64,000 nucleotides of DNA from Spirometra erinaceieuropaei (lineage: Eukaryota > Platyhelminthes > Cestoda > Diphyllobothriidea > Diphyllobothriidae), in the NCBI GenBank assembly GCA_902702965.1, contig CACRXP010000671.1, positions 4,755-68,754 on the forward strand, in the 5' to 3' direction. Of the stretch, positions 21,996-32,929 are shown piece after piece (position 1 is the first letter of the stretch; the number at the start of each line of letters is the position of its first letter). The position numbers and the translations under genes are program-made. Under the pieces are notes generated by a model that worked only from the letters and a program-made list of their open reading frames with translations, did not search any database and was not told the DNA's origin.

Positions 21996-22654
21996 TCATC
22001 GACCGACGTCGCACGACTGGAGGTGACTACGAAGGGCTCTGTACGCCGGCGCCAGATCGATAAATCGATTGACCGAGTTCTCATCCGAGGCCCAGGCTTC
22101 AATCCATTCTCGGCCTGTCTTGTTTCCGGCGTGGGCGACTATTTTGGTGGCTGAGAAGTCAAACTCGTGACCCATTTCGTAGGTGTGGGCGGCCACTTGT
22201 GATAATGCGTCGCCTCGCCGCATAGCCAGCTTATGTTCGTGTATGCGCGATCCGAGCATGCGTCCAGTCTGTCCTGTGTAATTACAAGGACAATTTTGAC
22301 ACGGAATGCGATACACTACTCCAGATTGCTCTTCAGGTTTTAACCGGTCTTTGATTTTCATGACCCTGTTGCGCATGGTGGCTTTGGGGCGGTGTGCAAT
22401 TTCAACACCTAGCTCCGCAGCAATGCGCTCGGTCGCTTTTGAAACACCTTTGATGTATTGCAGAGAATGCCATATCGTCGGTGGCGTTGATGTTCGCGTC
22501 ATCTGTTGGCGACCGCGTAGGCAGCGACTTATGAATGCCCTCGGATAGCCATTCTGCACAAACTGGTCGCGGAGATAACGGGCCTCGCGTGCTCTGTCCT
22601 CCGGTTTGCTGCAATGAGTTTGGATGCGTTTGAAGAGCGTCTTCGTGCGTCTTC
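21996..22654 (-). pseudogene. PLE C-terminal region with intact GIY-YIG domain
   Basis: An open frame of more than 210 codons covers the PLE connector and endonuclease: YLRDQFVQNGYPRAFISRC, LQYIKGVSKATERIAAELGV, EIAHRPKATMRNRVM, then GIY-YIG as GVVYRIPCQNC and NYTGQTGRMLGSRIHEHKLA, AAHTYEMGHEFDF, the WIEAWASDENSVNRFIDLAP block and a stop at 21996. The GVVY/YTG pair, the TGR arginine and the EAW glutamate are present, so the domain may be catalytically complete. The RT is absent (5' truncation). The first 42 residues of the ORF (22781-22655) are a read-through of the inverted terminal repeat, not native protein. Confidence 0.88.
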
Positions 22655-22776
22655 GGCCTACGTGCCTTATAACTGCCGCTTGTCGTGTTTCTGCCACTAC
22701 CTCTGACGATGGACTCCTGTACGAGTCTGAAAGCTCAGGATAATAAACGAAGTGTTCCGGTGCTCGACTCTTCTTC
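22655..22776 (+). repeat. PLE terminal repeat, plus orientation (inverted partner)
   Basis: The inverted partner of 21869-21992. It is joined to the truncated 5' end of the minus-strand PLE fragment. PLE copies with an inverted terminal repeat at the truncation point are known and are thought to arise during insertion. Confidence 0.8.
22690..22755 (+). ncRNA. hammerhead ribozyme, best-conserved AGCU type
   Basis: Core CTGACGA (22703-22709), one extra base, stem II GGACTC/GAGTCT with loop CTGTAC, then GAAAGCTC (22729-22736). Stem III is the palindrome AGCT and cleavage would follow CUC. Stem I starts CCU/AGG and can close again through CACT/AGTG. Every core position agrees with the consensus. 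Confidence 0.72.
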
Positions 22777-22779
22777 ATC

Positions 22780-25170
22780 ACTTAGGCTGTTCATTCTCAT
22801 TGGTTTTTATTTACCACCAGATTTCTTCTTTCATCTGGTTTTCTGACTTCCTCGTTGACGGCTGTCAATTTGTTTTTTTTACTCTTCTTTCCTGCACAGC
22901 CATATCTGTAACAGAAGGCATTTATGAAGAGCCTTTCAAGTGAGGTACTTTTGTCTAACTCCTAGTTATTCTTCCAGTGGGGACATTCTTATCGTCAGGT
23001 TGCCTAGATCATATTGAAAAAGAGTCTTTGTCTGTTTGTTCTCATTATCCAGATGGTTAACCCTGAGAGCTAGCACCACAAATCCTATTGGCGTGGGGTT
23101 CGCCTGTAAAGTGCATATAATTTTGTGAGGGTGACCGAGTGGTCAGGGCCACCAAACGACGATTTCTCGGGCAGATAACTTCGAGTCATTAATGGCTGCG
23201 ATCTTACTGTTTTTTTTTTAATATTAGCACCTTTCTAATTACTGCAATTTGCATGATTTAAGAGGTGCAGAAACTGCCTACTTGTGTTACCAAATCATCA
23301 TATTGCAATCCAGTGCAAAAAGTGCAAGTGGGCTATTCTTGAATTTCTGTGCGTGTAGGGCTCGAGGTCAGTATGTACTTCTGTATCTACTCTCTGTCTC
23401 CTCATGTTGAAGCATTTCGCCGTTAATCATACTGAGACTTGCGCCCGCAAAATGTCCGAACGCACTCTCCTCTAGGTGCATTTCCCTTTTTCTTGACCTT
23501 CTGGCCGAGATGAGATAGGCTTTCGGCTTTACTACACTCATACAAGTTAGTACGGCATTAAGAGCCCACCAGAGAAATGTCCGCAAAATGTTGCATGAAG
23601 AAACAGAGAGCACGACGCAATAACAACAACAAACAACTAGGACTTCTGACATAACAATGCAGATTTGGTTCAGACGGCCTGCAGGCCAAGCACCCGAAGC
23701 TCCTGTTAACCAAATTATATAGGATCGTAGATTGCGTAGACTCTGAAGATAAATTCTGGGTCCGGTGGTGGTAGTGGTCTTGGTGACGGTGAAGGCGGCG
23801 ACGGCAGCATCGCAAATTCAATTACTAACGGGTGCACGAAGGTGCGTAGTACTGCAGAGCATTAAAATGCCTCCTAATTCAACTGGGCGTAATATAATTT
23901 TTCGATACGCAACCCTCGCATCAGTCAATTACACCAGTGTAGGCGAGAAAGCTCGACAAACTTAAATGTCTCTTTTGGAAACCGAGATCCCAGAGATTCC
24001 TTGAAGGCAACACTGTTTAACAAGACGCTTTTGTGCTACGAGTGACTGGAAGAAAAATCAGTAAGTGATGAATTAACTTGGCAGCACACGTTCGGATCAA
24101 ACATTTTGCTATAGAATGGAGTAGCCTTCACGAATCCACTCTTGTTGCACAAAGGTAACGAATATGCTTTAGACGAGAAGGAGTCCGTAGAACAAGGGGA
24201 GAAGGAGGAGGGAGGGTAACAACAGGGGAAGGATGTGGAAGGACGGCATTAGGATCATGGAAGAAAGCAAAAATAACGCCACTGAAATAGCGCTTAATAT
24301 CTGTAAGTATCGTAAGTTATGTTTTATCTTTGGCATTTTTTGTGCTGTATGCTTTAGATTTACTGCAACACAAGATCCCTAAAGCAGCAGGGACGATCTC
24401 CATAGCATCCGAAAGGCAGTAAAGCCTAATTTCGGATTTCTTTCTGTCCGAAAAGTGACAAACAGCTGACCGGATATGACGACATATTTGTTTGCCAAAA
24501 CAAATCTCCCAAAACAGTGTGGTGGATTGGAAAGTGACCGACTAGGTCAATGCGTGAAGTAGTAATTGTAATTCAAACAAGGTTAGACTGAACCACACAT
24601 GCCACGGAGTCCCACGAGTACTGAGGCATTTGTAGGATTCAGTTGCTACTCCACTGTATACGTACCACAATTGGCGGTCCTCATATTCATCGCAGCTGGT
24701 CGCAATTGATGCGATAGTCGCATAATTACCGCAGCAGAGTTCTTAATTGCCAAAATGAAACAACAGACTTCGAAGTTTCTGTTGACACATCAATCAACCC
24801 AGAGAACCTGTGACATTTTCTTCCCCAATACCTTTAAGCGCCCGAAATTGAATTCGTGAAAATGACGTCCTGGGAGGATGTACTGTAGTTGATTCTTCTA
24901 TTAGGGTAACTGTAAGCTCATCAATGTGTATCCTTATTCTAATTTGCTACTAATCGCTCGTTAGTAACCAGAATTTTACCTCAGCATTTTGCTTGCCGTC
25001 ACCATTGTTTGGACGACATGTGTCCTTCTTTACTGACGCGTTCGTATTTAAATTGACCGCTTACTGATGATAATCGCAAGACAGTCAATCTTCTTACCTC
25101 CAATATAAGTCAAACGTGCCTTTTTACTCTGATGTGTTCTATTGGCCTACCTGCTTATCTTTATAAAAAA
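22780..25170. other. unassigned stretch with old repeats
   Basis: No supported gene. 23805-24070 is a diverged match to 52545-52800 (shared 'caattactaac', 'actgcagag', 'gtaagtga'), so a dispersed repeat. 24720-24890 is a diverged direct match to 25860-26045 (shared 'ttttcttcccca', 'gaaaatgac'). ORFs up to 94 codons on the minus strand near 23.4-23.8 kb are low-complexity and not credible. Confidence 0.4.
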
Positions 25171-25179
25171 ACCACAAAA

Positions 25180-25745
25180 TCATGGTCTATTTCGATGTGA
25201 CGTTGTTATCCATATCCATCCTACCGAATCTGGCGCACAAGACTTGAAGCGGCAAATAGCGAAACTCAAGCTTCTTAAAAAGTGGATAACTCATGAAGTT
25301 GTTTGAATCTTCTCAAAGGTTCTTTGAGGGAGAAACCTATGAGCAGATCAGGCGACCTTCAATGAGCTTCACAATCGCCGATTTAATTGCAGAACTGGTC
25401 GCACAAATGTTTGAAAAACTGTCTCCATCTAGGAGGAGCCAATTTTAATGGCGTCCTAACGTTGAAGACATATCTGTTATTGCCAAACTCAATCCCCCCA
25501 GGCATACAATTCATCTGGTAAGGAGGAAAATGGCAGCAGCTGTACTTCTAAGATGTGCTCGTTAAGCAAAGTCCAAACAGTGGTATGATGACAATGGTTT
25601 ACAGGAAAGCGACAAATACCACACGGATTCTCAATTTCCACGGCAGTCATCTGGTGGCTCACAAAAGCCACCAAGTGCGAACACTTACCAAACGGTACAG
25701 AACGCTGCAGTACTTTGGATGAAAAACAGAACAAGTGAGGTCATA
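25180..25745 (+). pseudogene. PLE RT remnant, heavily decayed
   Basis: Two islands are readable: MVYFDVTLLSISILPNLAHK (25181-25245), matching the PLE block FDVTSLFTSIPQ, and MVYRKATNTTRILNFHGSHL then VAHKS (25590-25670), matching the VYRKATNT...NFNSNHP block. The sequence between them is too eroded to follow. This copy probably continues with the fragment at 26.37 kb. Confidence 0.6.
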
Positions 25746-26335
25746 TGGCTGTCTGGGAAGGAAGTTCCCAGAGGTTCATAGCATAAAGAATTCCTTACCC
25801 GAAAACAATGTGACTGTTATGTGGTGAGTGGTTGACTGCCTCCACATTCCTTCGCAAATTTTGTGCGAAAATTGCTCTATTGTCGCAGCCGAGTTCTTAT
25901 TTGTCGAAATTAAACAACTGGATTTGAGGTCACTGTTGAGTTACTAACCTTCCCAGTGAAGTTTTCAACGTTTTCTTCCCCACTGTTCCCAAACGCTCGA
26001 AAGTACATTCTTGAAAATGACATCTTCGGGAGATACACTGGAGATTCCAGAAATCCCGCGACCAGTTTATGTGGAATGTAAATTCGAAGGTCTTCTTAAC
26101 TCGTTGCGTACGTGTTCGTCCTCGGAGGATCCTATCGGGAACCACCAATGATATGCATGTTCTGACATACATCAGGGACGTTTCGGAGTCCATCAATCAC
26201 GGGACTGTGACTCAAAGCAAAGCGACACAGCAAGGCCAAGACCGAATAAACCCTGGTGAGTAGTCCGGTGCAACTTAACGTGCCTAATACACAGATTGTC
26301 TTTCTAATACCATAGTTCAGACTGAACGCATGCTC

Positions 26336-26362
26336 CCACACACACACACACACACGCACACA
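26336..26362 (+). repeat. (CA)n microsatellite
   Basis: About 13 CA units with one G interruption, immediately before a PLE fragment. Confidence 0.9.
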
Positions 26363-26369
26363 TGAGTAT

Positions 26370-26600
26370 AAGATGACTGCTCGACGGAGGGACGAATTAA
26401 CGCGAGCGACCGCTCACAAATTTATAACAGGTCGCGTGTTGAGATTTGCAACAACGAAGATAGGCCCCCACGCAAATGACAAGACAAGCCCAGAATCGAT
26501 TGAAACCTGGGCTCCAGATGAGAACTCAGTTAATCAATGTATCGATAGGGTACCAGCATACAGGGCACTGCGCAGTCACCTCCAGACTGGCATCGCCTAT
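26370..26600 (+). pseudogene. PLE GIY-YIG C-terminal fragment
   Basis: The frame reads TTKIGPHANDKTSPESIETW then APDENSVNQCIDRVPAYRAL and RSHLQ. It aligns with the 22 kb PLE (ATKIVAHAGNKTGREWIEAW...). About 60 bases on, CTGACGA (26662-26668) and GAAAGCTC (26688-26695) are at hammerhead spacing, but stem II does not pair. It is the 3' end of an old copy. Confidence 0.75.
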
Positions 26601-26735
26601 GTTCCATTGACCCATCCACCGTATAATCACCACCTGTTCTACTGTCCTTTTTTCTTTATCACTGACGACGTTGTCCTGCAGCAGTTCGAAAGCTCGCACA
26701 AGTGAACATTTGGTTCCAGTGATCGATTAGTACAT

Positions 26736-26782
26736 TTCTTCTTCTTCTTCTTCTTCTTCTTCTTCTTCTTTTGCTTCTTCTG
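26736..26782 (+). repeat. (TTC)n microsatellite
   Basis: About 15 TTC units with one TTG interruption near the end. On the minus strand it makes a spurious poly-Lys ORF. Confidence 0.9.
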
Positions 26783-27369
26783 TTTATTCATGCGCACTGG
26801 TGAAATCCGACATTCGCATGCGTTTGTGAAAAAATTCGAGTGCAATCCATTTCAAACAGCTTGTAGCTGAGGGCTATTCGCCATACGAAATATGGTAACG
26901 AACAAGATGGCGAATTTTTCTCACAAATACATCCATGACGGACTACGGCCACGATGCCGGGTGTAACAGGCCCCCGTCCACACAGCTGTGAGCGGAAAAG
27001 ACATGCAACGGTGTACATAGCATACAACGACAGTTTTGGTCGACGACTGTCCCGGTGTCTACATAAGTGCGACAGGTGGAGTAGAAGGAGTGAGTCCACG
27101 TTGTCGGTGGTAGAATCGTCGAAGACCTTGGGAAATCAAACTCCGCTCTGGTATATCACATACGAGCCAAGAACAGAGCAATGCTGAAACAGAAATTGAC
27201 CAAGTTACGGCCCACGGAAGCTCAAATCCAACTCGACAAACGTTAATTTAAACAAACCTCCATAACTTCATAACAAATTAGTGCATGCGATTAGGGTGAA
27301 CTTTTCTGAACAATGCACTTTGGCTTGGTTCTGAAAGTCGATTTATTTGCTTATATGTATTTACTGACA

Positions 27370-27790
27370 GAAGGACGCTTACCGATGGTGTTACGGGACC
27401 CACGCGTTCCGTTAGCCTTGCGCTCATACTAGAACCCTTGCCGACAGTTGCACAGCGACTAGTAGCAGAAGTATATGAACTGGCGCCGACAAAGACAAGG
27501 GAGACCAGAATGGCCATTCATGGCTTATTAGGCATCATTAGTCAGTCATTTCCAACCTCGAAGTGTGGATCACTTGAGATTCGAGCCCGGGACCTTTGGT
27601 CATGAAGTTTAACATTCTGCCACTGGGCCACGGACCCGTCGTTCTGTCGGTTGTTATCGAAAATACTAATCATGGTAGACGGACACTCACCGATCGTGTT
27701 ACGGAACGCGCCGGTTTCCTTCTACCTTGAAGCTCAAACAAGAACCGTTGCAGGCAATCACCCAGCGACAAGTAACATAGTTATATTGTT
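27370..27790 (-). repeat. tandem tRNA-derived SINE, locus 1
   Basis: On the minus strand a tRNA-like head lies at about 27640-27580 (A box TGGCCCAGTGG, B box near GGGCTCGAATC), followed by a body ending near 27375 at 'gcttaccgatggtgtt'. The same tail sequence also precedes the head at 27677-27790, so a partial second unit sits in tandem with a period of about 305 bp. The arrangement recurs at 45.77-46.3 kb. Confidence 0.65.
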
Positions 27791-27940
27791 AGATGGGACC
27801 CCCCTTAAACTGTTGGTAATAGTTTCCATCGAATTGGCAATACCTATTGGGGCAGACCTTTAAGCATTTCTAGGACAGTGTGTGTTGGAAGGTCAGTGGG
27901 ATTGTTTTGTAGGCATCGGGTAACGCCCTGAATGACAAGG

Positions 27941-28510
27941 TCATGTAGTATTTGAGGAAAAAAAGACGACAACATCACCGGCATAACCGCGTATGCTCGC
28001 ACGCACGTCTTCGGGAATATCAGAAGTCAGTAGGACGGATTCAAGGCTTGCTAGGATGCTTGTTAGTGCAGCATCGGTATAATTGCATTTAAGTCTTTTA
28101 GATAGTAGACTTATCTCGGCGGGTGTTTGACTCCTTTTCGAAAGGTTAACAACACTCGCAGACATGCTGCACTCGTTGGTAGGATGAAGAGGAGATTGCA
28201 GGTTTTCATTCAGCTCGGCTCGCCTCCTTATTCTGGCGTCTGCTGTGGTCGCATTCATTCTTTGTAGTACGGTTTCGAAAATACCTTCAGGTAAGGATGT
28301 AAAGCACTGGCTTCTAGGGTCCGATAATGTTGTCTCAAATCTGGACAGCCGACGGTGTACGTACGACATAAAGGCGCTCAAAACTCGGGATCCGTACTTG
28401 CGCGCGAGTAGCCTCCCAGTCTCATTCGGTAGAGTGGACTTTGAGGCGAAGAGTCTTCGGCAGGATGCCATGAACGCGACATCGGTGAAGAAAAGTCAGC
28501 TGTTCTGATG
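27941..28510 (-). pseudogene. PLE N-terminal region, open frame
   Basis: A 176-codon frame carries the conserved N-terminal segment of PLE ORFs: LSKRSQTPAEISLLSKRLKC, then NYTDAALTSILASLESVLLT and SDIPEDVRASIRGYA. The upstream part (RLLARKYGSRVLSAFMSYVH...) is Arg-rich. The RT that should follow is missing, so this is a 5' fragment. It lies head-to-head with the plus-strand PLE fragment at 28.67 kb, with a terminal repeat in its own orientation in front of it. Confidence 0.65.
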
Positions 28511-28568
28511 TCGCCGCCCGTCTCTGAAAGAAGTTCACCTAGCGTCTGGTCATAACAAGCGTAGGATT

Positions 28569-28661
28569 CCGAAACTATGATGAATAACGGAGGTAGTATG
28601 CATTCGGAGAGGATATCATAAAATGAGAAGGCTGGTCGGAAAATCGAGATGTATTCCTCTT
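28569..28661 (-). repeat. PLE terminal repeat, minus orientation
   Basis: The inverted partner of 29439-29532; shared blocks are 'gaggtagtatgcatt' and 'gagatgtattc'. It stands in front of the minus-strand PLE N-terminal frame as its 5' pseudo-LTR and is fused to the truncated plus-strand PLE. Confidence 0.72.
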
Positions 28662-28667
28662 AGAAAG

Positions 28668-29182
28668 CACAAAGCGTCGACCCTAGCGAAGGCAGAGTGT
28701 CACGGATATTCTCCTTCCTGCCCTACATGCCAAGAATTCCCGAAGTGATCGTTCGACAATTAAATCAGTTTGGCATCTCCATCGCCTACAAACCGGCGTC
28801 TTCATTGCGCTCAACATTTTCCCAAATAAAAGACTCTATACCGGAGGAGCAGCGAACAAATGTCATTTACCGCATTACATGTGCGAACTGCTCTTACGTT
28901 TATGTTGGGCATACCGGCCGACGACTTGCGACCTGCATTAGTAAACACAAGTTGGCCATCCGCCGACGGGAGCCCTTGTCTCTTGTGCTTGCGCAAGCCC
29001 TTCAGCCTGATCACCGCCTCAACTGGGAGGGGACTGAAGTGATCTACAGTGCCAATACCAGACGGGTGCGAGAGTTTCTCGAAGTTAGGCACCCTAGTAA
29101 CAACAGTATTAACCGCCACGCCGACTCGGACGCTCACTACGAAGGTTTGCCTTCATGGCTCACCGGCTTGGACCCACATTAA
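28668..29182 (+). pseudogene. PLE GIY-YIG domain, 5'-truncated copy
   Basis: Open frame: LPYMPRIPEVIVRQLNQFGI, AYKPASSLRSTFSQIKDSIP, then GIY-YIG as NVIYRITCANCSYVYVGHTG with RRLATCISKHKLAIRR, a divergent HRLNWEGTEVIYSAN strand, the REFLEVRHPSNNSINR helix with its glutamate, and the end at DAHYEGLPSW. The CxxC in ITCANC is typical of PLE endonucleases. There is no RT. It belongs to a different PLE subfamily from the 22 kb copy (different linker and terminal repeat). Confidence 0.85.
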
Positions 29183-29438
29183 GACACCAGTTACCAGCCT
29201 GCGTTTGTTCATGTAGAATATCACGGATTCCGCACCTCCCCACAGACCGAACCATAGAAGAAAATCTTAACATCTCCCCTAACTTCCGACACCTATCTTA
29301 ACACGTTCTTCACCACCCACATATAGATGTATGTTTTTTGATGTAGCCCCGACGTTCCCCCAGCACACTTCTGCGATTATTTCTCTCACACTATTTATTT
29401 CGTCTGACGACGAATTAGTGTAACCGACTTGAAAATTC

Positions 29439-29532
29439 ACGAATACATCTCCATATTACGACGAGCCTCCTCCTTTGGTTAAATCGTCTCGGAATGCATA
29501 CTACCTCAGTTAATCATATTTATCAAACTACA
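29439..29532 (+). repeat. PLE terminal repeat, plus orientation
   Basis: The 3' pseudo-LTR of the preceding PLE fragment and the inverted partner of 28569-28661. Just upstream, 29403-29436 holds CTGACGA and GAAAATTC, but the stem between them does not pair well, so no ribozyme is called. Confidence 0.7.
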
Positions 29533-29539
29533 CCCGCGG

Positions 29540-31955
29540 CTCTGTAGCCTCCCTCTGCTACCATAACTTGGCAGATTCGACCTGGTAGGTAGTTGCCTAT
29601 TCGTGACTCCTGTCATCCATATGAAACTTGTTTGCTTCGGGAAGCCAATGGGTCAGTGTGCACCCATTCCTGAGTGATCAAATACCCGATATGCAGCGAC
29701 AGAAGCACTGATGAACTTGGGTTCGATGAAATGCTTATAACCCATCTGTGGCGGAACAGCTACGCCACGTGTCTGTGCATATGCTTGTGTTTCCGGTCCC
29801 AACCGGCGATCAGGGTTTAGGACTGTCTGAATGAAGAGAAACGAACCCGAAACAGCGCTGTTCTGATAACCATGAAGCCAGCCAAGTTAGTTCACACAGG
29901 CGTGCTGGAAAAGATTTCGACAAATTTCTCCTGGGCGGACTCACAAATGAGCTTTTGAAATACTAATCACATTTCGAAACGTTTTCCTACCTTTCCACCC
30001 AGTTACATCCACCTGATACATGAGTTGTCTAGTTCAGACGAATAGCGTTACATCCAGTGGAGGCAGAACACTGCTTGTCTCTATCTCATAGTGTCTTGGT
30101 GGATAAAGCAAGTAATCCAGAAAAATGGACCTGAATTCTCGATGATCCAAAGCGAAGAATCACTACGAATTATGCAAAGATATCGTGCCCCTGTTCGACA
30201 TCAAAACGTGTTTGCGAACCATGTCTAAAAGGCACAGTGACCACCCGTTATACTCAGCTGTCATGGTAAAACAAACTTTGAAGAAACGGGGTGTTCTTTA
30301 AAATAAGGTGTTTGAGAATGCCACAAAAGCATTAAAAACAGAAACGTTTTAGCTGAAACGAGACTAACATCAGCAGGGGTTTTCTAATAAAATGAAAGCT
30401 CTTGCGAATAACAATGTCTTTGACGACCCGTTTAAACAGTGTAACGACAAGAAGATATCCCTTCAGAAGATGGTTTGTTCGTTGGGGAACCTTACATGGC
30501 ATTTTATGGACGGAGAGCTACGCGTCAGAGGACAACTGCAGAACTCGTGTCTACCACTTTAGACAAAGAATCCTATAACAAATAACACGTTTACTAAATC
30601 AACAATACTAAGATGTAGACGGCATTAAGAGAAAAAAGCTATATTCTCTCAACGATAGATACAAAGTACTAATTGTTCAGACCAACAAATCAGTCAAGTC
30701 CGTCCCTCAAAATCCTTGAAACACTGTTTCAAGGATCGACAGTGACTCTTCCATAGATACCAAGACATCGTATCCTCCCTCTTGACCTATCGGACTGTAC
30801 AGCCATGTGATCCCTCTACCATGTCAAGGGTCGATCGTTTTCGAGTGCAATGACTAAGTTACATGACAAGTGGGTATTTTGCCCTCCGTGGCAGCAATAC
30901 CCCATTATTTCTACAGCGAAATAACGGTTACGGGCAAATAAATGTACCCTTTAGCTTTTCTAGTAAAAGTATAGCAAAATACAGAAAAACAGACCCATTC
31001 AGGTCATCTGGATAGCAATGGAACACAGTTGGCGATCAGTTGAGGGCAAAGGAAAACATTGTGGTTACCGCTAAGTTAGACACAACTGTAATGATAAATG
31101 GTCCCTAACAAGTGTCTTCTTTTCAATACGCCTAGTTACCCGACACATACACTGATGTAGGATGAAAAGTCTGCAGGTATCGACAAAGTTTCCCTATCTG
31201 GGACAATACACTACAAAACGGGCGACTTAATCTAAATAAAATAGGTTAAAACTCTGTAGGTTTACGCACATTTTCGATTTTTCACTCTTAACTTTCTTGT
31301 ACACCTGAAAGCTCCTGTACGGTTGTTTGAATTAGCAAAAAAAACACACTTAGTTTCGGCTTGAGAAAAAGCGTAAACTTTGTGTCCGTCTGCTGGCTTG
31401 GCGTCATTGTTTCGTTGATTGCACTCATTCGCCTCAATCGCTTTTTAGTAAATCGACACGAAACTTTTATATCTTTCGGCCATATTTAACCGCACGTAAA
31501 TTCACCTGAGCGACAAGTCTCATTAACGGACTTCGTCTCGGGGTTTCACCCAAAACATTCATCCTACGGCCAACGATTCTGAGGAAGGCTTTATTGTTCG
31601 TGAGTCTGTACAATTATTTACCTTTGGCTGTTTTTATACAATTTTAGCCATCGCTATTTTTCTTGAAAAAAAAACAAAACATCCCCAATTCAGAATTAAG
31701 TATTTTTTATTCTTTGTAGTTTCAATTTCTGTTTACTCTACAGTGATAATATATATTATCGTGCGGCATAATCGCGTGATATTCCAGAAACTTTAGGATG
31801 CTGGCCTTTGTATGGGCCAATTGTCTGGCATCTACCAAAGCTGCACTCTGTAAAAAGTGGCTACTCGCTAGTGCGAGCATTTCTCACTGATTTTCGAAGT
31901 CCTTATAAATTAAAACACGTCATATATAGAACACGCTGAACTATTCATTTTCTTC
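29540..31955. other. unassigned stretch, no ORF over 60 codons
   Basis: Nothing recognisable: no ORF, no clear repeat, no splice-flanked frame. It may be intergenic, or retroelement debris too old to read. Confidence 0.5.
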
Positions 31956-31960
31956 ATCTG

Positions 31961-32040
31961 CGAATGTCTCTGATGATGGATTTGAGGGAGAATCCGAAAC
32001 GCCAGACCATTAAATTCCTTGTTCCAGTGATCGTATCTTC
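31961..32040 (+). ncRNA. hammerhead ribozyme with mutated cleavage site
   Basis: Core CTGATGA (31970-31976), one extra base, stem II GGATT/AATCC, GAAAC (31996-32000), then GCC where GTC is expected. Stem I pairs well (GTCT with AGAC, then AAT with ATT across one bulge). The T-to-C change at the cleavage triplet should abolish cutting. It is related to 13855-13935 over its whole length. No PLE coding sequence is readable next to it. Confidence 0.65.
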
Positions 32041-32299
32041 GTCTTCTGTATTCCTTTTATGTTCATTCTGCTACAAATTACGTGTTCTCTAACTTTTTTA
32101 TTTGAAAGCAAGGTATTTTCTATTCACAAAGGTCCCTTACGATGAAGTTGTTTAAGACTGAGAGACTGAGGGTTTTGCCAAACCGGCGGCTCATCAAGTT
32201 CGATTTGACCAAGTTCGTGGGCCTACAACTCGTGGCCGGTCGATAGGTAATTTAGAAAAAGAACCATTTTATCGACAGCAGTGCATAAGACGATGTGGG

Positions 32300-32620
32300 T
32301 GCGCATAGGGATTTGAGAATATTGCGCAAATTTGATGATGTCGCAATAGGGAAAGAAGGTGGTCTCGATGGAAAGTAGTACGCTGCACGGGATTTAAAAA
32401 TACTTCCTTATGAACTTTTCAGAAGAAGTTTCTGCGTCTTTGTGAGACCCCAACTGGACACTATGACGATATTGATCTCCTTGAATAGGTGCAATTCAGG
32501 GCAACAGAGGTAATTGGTGCTCTTAAGTATTTGTCACAGTAGGAGAAGACGACTTAGAAATTCGCACTCAGTTTAAACTGAAAACACACTGCACTCTCTT
32601 ATAAAACATCTCGATTATTT
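32300..32620 (+). pseudogene. CR1-type LINE RT remnant (thumb region)
   Basis: It reads RDLRILRKFDDVA, then LPYELFRRSFCVFVRPQLDT, and after a shift DDIDLLE*VQFRATEVIGAL. This aligns with VQKDLGVWI...FGIFARPQLEFAM...VQRRATKLV of the 15-18 kb LINE. Stops and shifts abound. Confidence 0.65.
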
Positions 32621-32929
32621 CCCTCCTTTGCAGAACAGAGTATCCAAAGTCTTTCTCGAGAATAATCTCTACACTGACTATCGGTAAACTACTATTGTTA
32701 TCACAGAATATAAATCTGATTCTCGTTTTCATTCGCAAAATCGTCAGATATTCATAAAACACACTCTAGCGTTAAATAGTTTAGAAACATTATTGCCATC
32801 AAAACTGCCGATTTTTGCACAGCCAAGCAAGTACTTGGTTCATTTTAATACGGCTCAATGTCCAGTAGAACTAATGGCACTTTTTGTTCGTCTTTTTTGA
32901 ATCTACCCTCTTCTAGCCTTTGTGGCTAT

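Noticed and set aside
22655..22781. N-terminal domain of the 22 kb PLE ORF
   Set aside because: These codons are the inverted terminal repeat read through; the same peptide appears on the opposite strand at 21.86 kb.
26662..26700. hammerhead ribozyme after the 26.4 kb PLE fragment
   Set aside because: CTGACGA and GAAAGCTC are present at suitable spacing, but the bases between do not form stem II.
26639..26845. Lys-rich small protein on the minus strand
   Set aside because: It is a translation of the TTC microsatellite.
29403..29440. hammerhead ribozyme after the 28.7 kb PLE
   Set aside because: CTGACGA and GAAAATTC are found, yet the intervening sequence pairs poorly; at most it is degenerate.
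29701..29740. CTGATGA followed by GAAA
   Set aside because: No paired stem II and no PLE terminal repeat context.
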